A stretch of DNA of 6,682 nucleotides. Source: an uncultured Lachnospiraceae bacterium (GTDB lineage Bacteria > Bacillota_A > Clostridia > Lachnospirales > Lachnospiraceae). Shown here piece by piece: positions 1-5,305 of this stretch. Below the pieces are notes generated by a model, which saw only the letters and a program-made list of their open reading frames with translations, searched no databases and was not told the origin of the DNA. The stretch is taken from contig USDU01000143.1 in NCBI GenBank assembly GCA_900553635.1, positions 1 to 6,682 of the forward strand. The letters are read 5' to 3'. Position 1 is the stretch's first letter; each line of letters starts with the position of its first letter. The translations under genes were made by a program, and so were the position numbers.

Positions 1-678
1 CCGATCTTCAGCGAGTGCGGTACCCGTCTGGTCATTGAGAATATCAAGCGGGCTGAGGAGGCGGGAGCAGACGCCATTGTGACCACCATGCCTTATTATT
101 TCCCGACCACCAGTATCCGGGAACAGATCGAATTCACCGAGGATGTGACAGCCAGCACGAAGCTTCCGGTGCTTCTGTATAATATTCCGCCGGTGACAGG
201 CTATTCTCTGAACGAGGAACTGTTGGATCACGTCTGCGACATTGATAACCTGTATGGTATCAAGGACAGCAGCGGAAAGGCAGAGAATTTTCTGAAGCTG
301 AAGGAACGCTATGGCGAGAAGTTGAAGATCTTCGTGGGTGCCGAGGAATTGAATTATTTCGGCCTGAAAAATGGCGCGGACGGTCTGGTTCCGTCCCTGG
401 CGAACCCATTTCCGAAGGTGCTGGCGGCGGCTTGGAAGGCGTCCCGAGAGGGCGACTGGGAGGCATGCAAGAAGCACTGTGACCTGGTGGATGAGATGAA
501 TAAGCTGAACCGGTTCTCTGACAGCTGGATGAGTCCGAATATCTGGCGGAAAGAGGCGCTGGCCCAGATGGGGATTATGAGCGCCGCGTTTACGAAGCCC
601 TATATTCCGGTTTCAGAGGACGACAAAAAGAAGATTGCAGAATGGATTTCCTATTATAGGACAAATTACGGAGAGTGA
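1..678 (+). CDS. DapA/NanA-superfamily pyruvate aldolase (5'-truncated), not a true dihydrodipicolinate synthase
   Basis: The reading frame is open from the first base to the TGA at 676-678 and gives 225 residues. Aligning the catalytic residues to E. coli DapA by hand suggests that about 70 N-terminal residues lie outside the window. Family members are TIM-barrel enzymes that form a Schiff base with pyruvate and cleave or make 2-keto acids. The catalytic tyrosine is in YNIPPVTG (window residue 60, codon 178-180) and the Schiff-base lysine in GIKDSSG (residue 88, codon 262-264). They are 28 residues apart, as Tyr133 and Lys161 are in DapA. The Arg138 of DapA that binds aspartate semialdehyde is Val65 here, and the YNIPxxTG form resembles N-acetylneuraminate lyase and keto-deoxy-sugar-acid aldolases. 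The six-base gap to the following reductase shows an operon. Likely role: a cytosolic aldolase for a sugar acid. The substrate is unknown. The family call is firm; the substrate class is inference. Confidence 0.88.
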   Translation, partial: PIFSECGTRLVIENIKRAEEAGADAIVTTMPYYFPTTSIREQIEFTEDVTASTKLPVLLYNIPPVTGYSLNEELLDHVCDIDNLYGIKDSSGKAENFLKLKERYGEKLKIFVGAEELNYFGLKNGADGLVPSLANPFPKVLAAAWKASREGDWEACKKHCDLVDEMNKLNRFSDSWMSPNIWRKEALAQMGIMSAAFTKPYIPVSEDDKKKIAEWISYYRTNYGE

Positions 679-684
679 TAGTGT

Positions 685-1515
685 ATGGAAGACAAACTGT
701 TTAGCGTAAGAGATAAAATCTGTGTAATTACCGGTGGTATGGGTCAGCTGGGGGCCCAGTATGTGAAGGCGTTCCTGAGCCGCGGCGCGAAGGTAGCCGT
801 ATTTGGCAGACATGTGGGCGAGGACAAAGTACAGAAGGTGTTTGAGAAGGACGAGTATGAGAGCCTGAACCTGAAATTTTTCCAGGTAGACATCACCAGT
901 AAGAGTGAGCTGAATAAGGCTCTGGATCAGATGGAAGAAGCTTGGGGAACTCCGGATGTACTGGTAAATAATGCCGGAATTGATACGCAGCCCAGTGCTC
1001 CGCCCGAGGTATCCGGACCTTTCGAGAACTTCCCGGAGGAGGTGTTCCGGGAGGTAGTAGATGTGAATCTGGTGGGTACCTTCCTGACCTGTCAGGCCGT
1101 AGGCGCGCGCATGGTCAAGGCCGGAAAGCCGGGTTCTATCATCAATGTGGGTTCCATCTACGGCATGGTTTCCCCGGTGCAGGATATCTACGCCTACAAG
1201 GAGAAGATGACAGGAATTCCCTTCGTCAAACCGGTGGCGTATTCCGCGGCCAAATCCGGTATCTACAACCTGACCCGTTATCTGGCGACCTACTGGGGAA
1301 AGAAAAATATCCGTGTCAATACCTTTACGCCCTCCGGCGTATGGCGTGACACCCAGGACGAGTATTTCCAGGCCAACTACTGCAGTCGGATTCCGATTGG
1401 ACGGATGGCCAAAGAAGACGAGTATAACGGGGCTATCATTTTTCTGGCCTCCGATGCTTCCCGTTATATGACAGGTTCCAACCTGATTATGGACGGCGGA
1501 TGGACGGCCTGGTAA
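685..1515 (+). CDS. Classical short-chain dehydrogenase/reductase (SDR)
   Basis: This is a 276-residue, full-length classical SDR, a cytosolic NAD(P)-dependent oxidoreductase. The Rossmann glycine motif TGGMGQLG is at residues 16-23, the NNAG motif at 95-98, and the catalytic tetrad is Asn128, Ser157, Tyr186 and Lys190 (YSAAK). Arg42, just after the second beta strand (FGRH), is compatible with NADP(H). The C-terminus (ASDASRYMTGSNLIMDGGWTAW region) is typical of sugar-active SDRs found in sugar-acid and glycan-modification loci, for example those called PtmA-like. The ATG at 685 has a GGAG at 670-673 inside the end of the aldolase gene. The six-base spacing implies co-translation. Inferred role: it reduces or oxidises the sugar-derived substrate or product of the aldolase. 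Catabolism of a sugar acid fits the nearby GntR regulator best, but a role in biosynthesis of a nonulosonate-like sugar cannot be excluded from this window. Confidence 0.9.
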   Translation: MEDKLFSVRDKICVITGGMGQLGAQYVKAFLSRGAKVAVFGRHVGEDKVQKVFEKDEYESLNLKFFQVDITSKSELNKALDQMEEAWGTPDVLVNNAGIDTQPSAPPEVSGPFENFPEEVFREVVDVNLVGTFLTCQAVGARMVKAGKPGSIINVGSIYGMVSPVQDIYAYKEKMTGIPFVKPVAYSAAKSGIYNLTRYLATYWGKKNIRVNTFTPSGVWRDTQDEYFQANYCSRIPIGRMAKEDEYNGAIIFLASDASRYMTGSNLIMDGGWTAW

Positions 1516-1526
1516 AAACTGTAAAA

Positions 1527-1567
1527 TACAAAAACCGGAAAGCTTTTAAGCCTTCCGGTTTTTTGTA
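1527..1567. terminator. Bidirectional intrinsic terminator between the SDR and gntR genes
   Basis: A 10-bp perfect stem pairs 1531-1540 (AAAACCGGAA) with 1553-1562 (TTCCGGTTTT). An A:C mismatch follows, then an inner GCT/AGC helix (1542-1544 with 1549-1551) and a TTTA loop. The + strand tail is a run of six T (1559-1564). The - strand tail is TTTTTGTATTTT. The outer A and T runs serve as the U-tract in either direction, so the hairpin can end both convergent transcripts. It lies 11 bases after the SDR stop codon and 16 bases past the gntR stop codon. Confidence 0.88.
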
Positions 1568-1582
1568 TCGCTTCGTGTCCCG

Positions 1583-2332
1583 TTACTGGGGAGCTTCCGT
1601 CTCTTCCTTTTTTTTCTGCATCCGCTCGTATTCCGCATCGATCATAGCCAGCTGGTAATTCTGCATACCCAGCTTCACATGTTCCCGCATGGCTGTTTCG
1701 CCCAGTTCCGGGTCATGCAGGTCAAAGGCCCTGAGAATCTTGAAATGGGGCAGAATCGCTTCCTGGGGGCCATTGGGCAGACGCAGACTCTGGTAGCGGA
1801 AATCCTGGGTCCGGCTTTGAAAAAACCGGAAAATATTGATTAAGAGCTGATTTTGGGACAGCTCGATGATGGAGTCGTGAAAATTACCCTCCTGAAGCAG
1901 GATGGATTGCATATCATGTTCTTGGGTGGCTTTCACAAAGGCATTGTGAATGGAATGTAGTCGGGCCAGATCCTTCTGGGAACAGCGCTCGATGGCCAGC
2001 TTGGCCGCCAGAGGCTCACAGACGGAACGAATCTCCAGATAGTCCCGGACCTCCACCTGATTTTGGTTGAACCAGAAGATAACGTCCTCCTCGTCCTGAA
2101 TTTCCCCGGTGCGACGGACGAAAGCGCCCCGCCCGGGTTCCAGGGTAATGTAGCCGGTGGAAGCGAGAATTCGCAAGGCCTCCCGGAGGCTGTTACGCCC
2201 CACGCCCAACTGCTGGCACAGCTCCTTCTCCGTCGGAAGATGCTCGCCCTTTTTTAAGTCTGAGGTGAAGAGAAACTGCTTGATCTGCTCCACTGCTTTC
2301 TGCACCACAGAACCATAATTTTCTGATTTCAT
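1583..2332 (-). CDS. FadR-subfamily GntR transcriptional regulator (FCD ligand domain)
   Basis: This is a 249-residue protein with an N-terminal GntR winged helix-turn-helix (about residues 8-75). It includes the hallmark LPTEKELCQQLGVGRNSLREALRIL segment (32-56) and the wing EPGRGAFV (65-72). An all-helical FCD domain (about 93-225) follows. The usual FCD metal site (Asp or Glu plus three His) appears as Glu148, His152, His196 and His218. Family members bind palindromic operators and are released by small organic or sugar acids. The gene converges on the aldolase-SDR pair, whose substrate class matches FadR-type ligands, so it is the likely local regulator (inference). The ATG at 2332 is preceded by GGGG (2346-2343) 10 nt upstream. 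The C-terminal tail (about 237-249) is Lys/Glu-rich and probably disordered. The last residues of the cognate family are variable, so this is not a sign of damage. Confidence 0.92.
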   Translation of the reverse strand: MKSENYGSVVQKAVEQIKQFLFTSDLKKGEHLPTEKELCQQLGVGRNSLREALRILASTGYITLEPGRGAFVRRTGEIQDEEDVIFWFNQNQVEVRDYLEIRSVCEPLAAKLAIERCSQKDLARLHSIHNAFVKATQEHDMQSILLQEGNFHDSIIELSQNQLLINIFRFFQSRTQDFRYQSLRLPNGPQEAILPHFKILRAFDLHDPELGETAMREHVKLGMQNYQLAMIDAEYERMQKKKEETEAPQ

Positions 2333-2366
2333 ATGTATCGATCCCCATCGTAAAAAATACCTTTTC

Positions 2367-2380
2367 TACACAAAAGTGTA
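2367..2380. promoter_or_regulatory. Candidate operator: perfect inverted repeat over the gntR -10 box
   Basis: TACAC (2367-2371) and GTGTA (2376-2380) form a perfect 5+5 inverted repeat around AAAA. The site covers the whole -10 hexamer and the expected start point of gntR. A dimeric repressor bound here would block RNA polymerase, as expected for GntR autoregulation. The hairpin is too AT-rich and short to act well as a terminator for cbiO. That GntR itself binds here is inference. Confidence 0.5.
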
Positions 2381-2403
2381 ACGAAAAAGAGGGAAAATGT
2401 CAA
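2375..2403 (-). promoter_or_regulatory. Sigma-A promoter of gntR
   Basis: Read on the - strand, a perfect -35 box TTGACA (2403-2398) is followed by a 17-bp spacer and a -10 box TACACT (2380-2375, four of six consensus bases). Transcription would start near 2368 and leave a leader of about 36 nt before the ATG at 2332. The promoter lies in the 94-bp gap after cbiO, so gntR need not depend on transcription from the cobalt operon. Confidence 0.75.
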
Positions 2404-2426
2404 TATTTTGCAAGGAGTTCTCTACA

Positions 2427-3266
2427 TTACAGTGCGCTGATATAGGCTTCCAGTTCCTTCAGATTCCTGGGGATTTTCCATTCTTTCTTTAAAATTCCTT
2501 TTGCGCAGAGACTGTCGAACAGCTCCAGCACGGCAGGCTGGGTGAGGTTGGTCTCCCTGAGGGCAGAGGTGTCGGTAAAGACCTCCTCCGGCGTTCCGGA
2601 TTTCAGAACCCTTCCATCCTTGAATAAAAAGATTTCATCGGCCCAGGCGAAGGCATAGTTGACGTCGTGGGTTGACATCAGTACGGTGATACCCTGGGCG
2701 GTCAGCTCGTCTACAATATGGTTCACCATGGCGGTATGCTTGGGATCCAGGGCCGCTGCAGGCTCGTCCAGAATGATGATATCCGGGTGCATAACCAGGA
2801 TATCGGCGATGGATACCTGCTTCTTCTGGCCGCCGCTTAAGGCGTGGGTGGGCTTGTGGCGGAAGGGCGTGATTTCCAGGTAATCGATGACACGCTCTAC
2901 CTCGTCCTTTGCCTGTTCTTCGGAAACGCCCAGGTTCAGAATACCAAAGGAAATTTCCTGATAAACGCTGGCTGAGAAAAGCTGGTTGTCCGGATCCTGG
3001 AAGACGATGCCTACCTTCTGGCGGAGCTTTAAAAGCCCCTGCCGGGAATAGTCATAGGGTTCGCCGTTCAGATAAAGCATTCCCTTAGAGGGACGGTGAA
3101 TGCCGTTGCAGCAGAGAAAAAAGGTGGACTTTCCGGAGCCGTTGGCTCCCATAAAGGCAATCTTTTTCCCGCGGCCGATTTCCAGGGAAAGACCGTTCAG
3201 GGAATGTGTTTTTTCATCATCATAGGAGAAGTACAGATTCTCCGCTTTTAAAATAATATCGTTCAT
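2427..3266 (-). CDS. cbiO: Cobalt ECF transporter ATPase CbiO
   Basis: This is a 279-residue cytoplasmic ABC ATPase of the energy-coupling-factor type. Visible motifs are Walker A GANGSGKST (40-48), the Q-loop glutamine Gln90 in FQDPDNQLF (89-97, the characteristic ECF/CbiO form), the ABC signature LSGGQKK (143-149), Walker B DIIILDEP (162-169) with catalytic Glu168, the D-loop ALD (172-174) and the switch His200. A C-terminal extension of about 50 residues is normal for CbiO. Only one ATPase gene is present, so CbiO would form a homodimer that powers CbiQ and CbiM. It is the last gene of the operon, starting 32 nt after cbiQ. The ATG at 3266 has AAGGAA upstream at the rather long spacing of 12 nt, which may lower translation. 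No clear terminator follows the stop codon. Confidence 0.93.
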   Translation of the reverse strand: MNDIILKAENLYFSYDDEKTHSLNGLSLEIGRGKKIAFMGANGSGKSTFFLCCNGIHRPSKGMLYLNGEPYDYSRQGLLKLRQKVGIVFQDPDNQLFSASVYQEISFGILNLGVSEEQAKDEVERVIDYLEITPFRHKPTHALSGGQKKQVSIADILVMHPDIIILDEPAAALDPKHTAMVNHIVDELTAQGITVLMSTHDVNYAFAWADEIFLFKDGRVLKSGTPEEVFTDTSALRETNLTQPAVLELFDSLCAKGILKKEWKIPRNLKELEAYISAL

Positions 3267-3298
3267 GGTATCGAAATTCCTTTCCTAATATGGAAGGC

Positions 3299-4075
3299 TT
3301 AGAAGCAGAATTTTTCTGCCAGCAAGAAAGCGTAAAGGGCCAGTTCGAAAAGCACGATAGCTACAATTTCCTTTCCTGCGGGCGGATAGGTCTCATTGAG
3401 CACCCGGATAGTGCCGTCGTAGCAACGGGATTCCATGGCGTCGTAGAGAGCGTTGGATTTCTTGATTGCACGGATAAAGAGAGCTGAGGCCAGGGCGCCG
3501 AAGGATTTCAGGGAGGTCCGGTAATCCTTATTGCCCAGGCGGGAATTCTGGGCGGTGCGCAGGTTGGACGCAATCTCCAGCAACACAAAGATATAACGGT
3601 AAATCAGAAGCATCAGCTCAATGATAATGCGCGGACAGCGCATAACCCGCAGTACATTCAGGATATCCGGCATGGGCGTATTGAAAGAAAGAAAATACAG
3701 GCAGGATACGCTGGCCAGGGCGGTCAGGATAAGCTGTATGGCATAGCGAAGGGAAGCCTTGCTTCCGGTCAGCCAGACAGAGCCGATTTTCCAGGCAAAA
3801 AGATCAAGGGGCGTCCGGGAAAAATTCAGGACAATGGCCAGAGTGCTGAAAAACAGGAAAACCAACGGTACGGTCATGAAGTGGAGATAACGGGAAAAAG
3901 GGATTCCACCCTTTTTTACGGTGAGAATCCCTGTAACAGCCAGCGCAATGCAGGCCACGGCAATGGAGCGGCTGATGACGCACGCCAGAAGCGTGAGCAC
4001 TGCAAAGATAAATTTTTCTCCGGCATTTACGTAGCGCAGCCGGGAATTATAGCAAAGCTTATCAATGACGATCAT
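3299..4075 (-). CDS. cbiQ: Cobalt ECF transporter transmembrane coupling protein CbiQ
   Basis: This is a 258-residue integral membrane protein of the EcfT/CbiQ family with hydrophobic segments at about 22-50, 65-85, 110-131, 150-170 and 236-254. The cytoplasmic coupling helices between the fourth and last segments carry the two arginine signatures, AQNSRL (175-180) and AMESRCYDG (213-221). These correspond to the Ala-Arg-Gly motifs that seat in grooves of the ATPase dimer. Both arginines (179 and 217) are kept, while the flanking Ala and Gly are Ser and Leu or Cys. CbiQ joins CbiO to the CbiMN metal-binding part. Its ATG (4075-4073) overlaps the TGA of cbiN (4074-4072) as ATGA, which indicates translational coupling. 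Confidence 0.92.
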   Translation of the reverse strand: MIVIDKLCYNSRLRYVNAGEKFIFAVLTLLACVISRSIAVACIALAVTGILTVKKGGIPFSRYLHFMTVPLVFLFFSTLAIVLNFSRTPLDLFAWKIGSVWLTGSKASLRYAIQLILTALASVSCLYFLSFNTPMPDILNVLRVMRCPRIIIELMLLIYRYIFVLLEIASNLRTAQNSRLGNKDYRTSLKSFGALASALFIRAIKKSNALYDAMESRCYDGTIRVLNETYPPAGKEIVAIVLFELALYAFLLAEKFCF

Positions 4076-4371
4076 TTATTTTCCCATTTCTTACGTTCTA
4101 CAAAACGGCCCATGCAGAAGGCCAGAATGCCTACGCCGATACCGGTCTGGACACAGAACAGCATGCTTTCTACTTCTCCGGGCAGCTCGCCGCCGATAAG
4201 ACGCTCCAGAATGGGCTCAGCCCAGGGCTCATAGGAGGAATCCACTTCCTCAACAACCGTGCTTCCGGCGTCGTCGGAGCCGCCGAACTCGGCGTCCTTC
4301 AGCGCGAACAGCGGAATAAAGGCAATCAGGATGATTGCAAGGATCAGTGCGATTACGGTACTCTTTTTCAT
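4072..4371 (-). CDS. cbiN: Cobalt ECF transporter auxiliary protein CbiN
   Basis: This is a 99-residue protein with two membrane helices (about 6-24 and 73-91) joined by an extracytoplasmic loop. The loop matches CbiN: FGGSDDA (29-35, compare the usual FxGADxxA), Y47 with PW at 49-50, and GEVESMLFCVQTGIG (65-79). CbiN is needed with CbiM for cobalt loading and is the part that marks this system as a cobalt rather than a typical nickel importer. A near-perfect AAAGGAGG (4387-4380), lying inside the end of cbiM, is 8 nt before the ATG. The cbiM stop codon (TAA) directly abuts this ATG. Confidence 0.93.
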   Translation of the reverse strand: MKKSTVIALILAIILIAFIPLFALKDAEFGGSDDAGSTVVEEVDSSYEPWAEPILERLIGGELPGEVESMLFCVQTGIGVGILAFCMGRFVERKKWENK

Positions 4372-5118
4372 TTACTTGTCCTCCTTTAAAAATCCGATGG
4401 CGCGAAGCTCCGGCTTTGCATAGGATTCCAGGGCGGAAATGATGAGAACGGTCAGAATTCCCTCGATGACTGCCAGCGGAATCTGGGTAGGAGCGAAGAC
4501 CGCAAGGAATTTCAGGCAGGCGGTACCAATGGTAGTATCTGCGTGATGGGCAATTGCCAGCTGGAAAGCGGTTACACAGTAGGTAAACAGGTCGCCCAGG
4601 GCTGCAGCCAGGAATACGCTTACATTCTTGTTCAGTTTTGTCTTCTGACAGAGCTTATAGATACCGAAGGACACGAAGGGGCCGGCAACAGCCATGGAAA
4701 AGGTGTTGGCGCCCAGAGTGGTCAGTCCGCCGTGAGCCAGCAGAATCGCCTGGAATAACAGTACGATAATGCCTAAGATACTGACAGCAGAGGGTCCGAA
4801 GAGCAGAGCGCCCAGACCGGTTCCGGTCATATGGGAGCAGCTTCCGGTTACGGACGGAATCTTCAGGGATGAGATGACAAATACAAAGGCGCCTGCCATG
4901 GCAAGCAGCGGAAGAGCCTTCCGGTCAGCCTTTAAGGTCTTCTGGATGGAACGGAAGCCTGCCAGAAGGAACGGCAGACAGACAACGCCCCAGGCTACGC
5001 AGAAGCCTGCGGGAAGGTAGCCTTCCATGATATGCATGGCGTTGGCGCTGGGCGCGATTCCGAAGGCCAGAATGAAGGCTGCGGAAGCGGCAATGTAGCG
5101 TTTGGTACTTTTCTTCAT
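4372..5118 (-). CDS. cbiM: Cobalt ECF transporter substrate-binding membrane protein CbiM, with signal peptide
   Basis: This is a 248-residue protein. Residues 1-27 (MKKSTKRY basic end, hydrophobic stretch, then PSANA) form a signal peptide with an Ala-x-Ala site. Cleavage would expose MHIMEGYLP (28-36) as the mature N-terminus. In the CbiM/NikM family the amino end and the second-position His (here His29) bind the metal, together with a further His, probably His96 in GSCSHMTGTG (92-101). The rest is a multi-helix membrane domain. The frame stays open up to an ATG at 5199, but the start at 5118 is preferred. It has AAAGGAG 11 nt upstream, it begins a proper signal peptide, and the longer form would run across the promoter. 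First gene of the cbiMNQO operon; imports Co2+ for cobamide cofactors. Confidence 0.93.
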   Translation of the reverse strand: MKKSTKRYIAASAAFILAFGIAPSANAMHIMEGYLPAGFCVAWGVVCLPFLLAGFRSIQKTLKADRKALPLLAMAGAFVFVISSLKIPSVTGSCSHMTGTGLGALLFGPSAVSILGIIVLLFQAILLAHGGLTTLGANTFSMAVAGPFVSFGIYKLCQKTKLNKNVSVFLAAALGDLFTYCVTAFQLAIAHHADTTIGTACLKFLAVFAPTQIPLAVIEGILTVLIISALESYAKPELRAIGFLKEDK

Positions 5119-5129
5119 AACACAAAGTT

Positions 5130-5136
5130 CTCCTTT
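5130..5136 (-). promoter_or_regulatory. cbiM: Ribosome binding site that fixes the cbiM start
   Basis: AAAGGAG on the - strand lies 11 nt upstream of the ATG at 5118. No comparable site precedes the in-frame ATG at 5199. Confidence 0.75.
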
Positions 5137-5146
5137 AGAATAAAAT

Positions 5147-5163
5147 AGCGTTTTTGAAACGCT
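5147..5163. promoter_or_regulatory. Inverted repeat at the cbiM transcript start (operator or leader hairpin)
   Basis: AGCGTTT (5147-5153), TTG, AAACGCT (5157-5163) is a perfect 7+7 inverted repeat placed at about +2 to +18 of the predicted cbiM transcript. It could be an operator or a 5' stabilising hairpin. It is not followed by a U-tract, so it is not a terminator. Its GAAACGC arm recurs at 5274-5280 near the divergent start point. Confidence 0.5.
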
Positions 5164-5171
5164 GTTGTTCC

Positions 5172-5199
5172 AGTATATCTTACTGATAATTTTTGTCAA
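5172..5199 (-). promoter_or_regulatory. Sigma-A promoter of cbiMNQO
   Basis: On the - strand there is a perfect -35 box TTGACA (5199-5194), a 16-bp spacer and a -10 box TATACT (5177-5172, five of six consensus bases). The start point should be near 5165, giving a leader of about 45 nt. That is far too short for a cobalamin riboswitch, and no GCCACTG B12 box is seen in the 187-bp gap on either strand. Confidence 0.75.
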
Positions 5200-5208
5200 T
5201 AAGCCATA

Positions 5209-5232
5209 GGGGTAGGGGTATAGGGACAGAGG
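5209..5232 (+). other. G-rich tract between the divergent -35 boxes
   Basis: Runs of GGGG (5209-5212), GGGG (5215-5218), GGG (5223-5225) and GG (5231-5232) are separated by 2 to 5 bases. This allows a two-layer G-quadruplex on the + strand, but not a full four-tract GGG one. It sits between the -35 boxes of the two divergent promoters. The function is unknown and it may simply be a protein-binding site. Confidence 0.3.
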
Positions 5233-5238
5233 AAGCGC

Positions 5239-5267
5239 TTGTGTTTTCGCGGGTGTTTCGCTATAAT
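5239..5267 (+). promoter_or_regulatory. Sigma-A promoter of the thioesterase gene
   Basis: A perfect -10 box TATAAT (5262-5267) is preceded by a 17-bp spacer and a weak -35 box TTGTGT (5239-5244, only the TTG matches). The start point should be near 5274, giving a leader of about 32 nt. The weak -35 suggests modest or activator-dependent strength. Confidence 0.65.
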
Positions 5268-5280
5268 AAATACGAAACGC
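5241..5280. promoter_or_regulatory. Candidate operator: repeated GTGTTTCGC-like half-sites around the thioesterase -10
   Basis: GTTTCG (5255-5260) and CGAAAC (5273-5278) form an inverted repeat whose 12-bp centre contains the TATAAT box. The left arm is also repeated directly: GTGTTTTCGC at 5241-5250 and GTGTTTCGC at 5253-5261. The layout fits a repressor that covers the promoter. The regulator is not identifiable here. Confidence 0.45.
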
Positions 5281-5305
5281 AGACGGATAAGAAGGAGCAT
5301 AGGAT

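Noticed and set aside
79..678. GTG at 79 as the start of the aldolase
   Set aside because: The frame is open to base 1 and residues before it match the family (CGTR and EEAGADAI segments). The gene is cut by the window edge, not started at 79.
2367..2380. TACAC-AAAA-GTGTA hairpin as a cbiO terminator
   Set aside because: The five-base stem is AT-rich, and the T-run on the - strand comes about 10 bases later rather than directly after it. Its place over the gntR -10 box fits an operator better.
5119..5199. Longer cbiM start at 5199 (27 extra residues)
   Set aside because: It has no ribosome binding site, puts a polar extension before a clear signal peptide, and overlaps the cbiM promoter. 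The ATG at 5118 has AAAGGAG and a normal signal-peptide N-terminus.
5119..5305. Cobalamin riboswitch upstream of cbiM
   Set aside because: No B12 box or space for the full aptamer downstream of the predicted start point.
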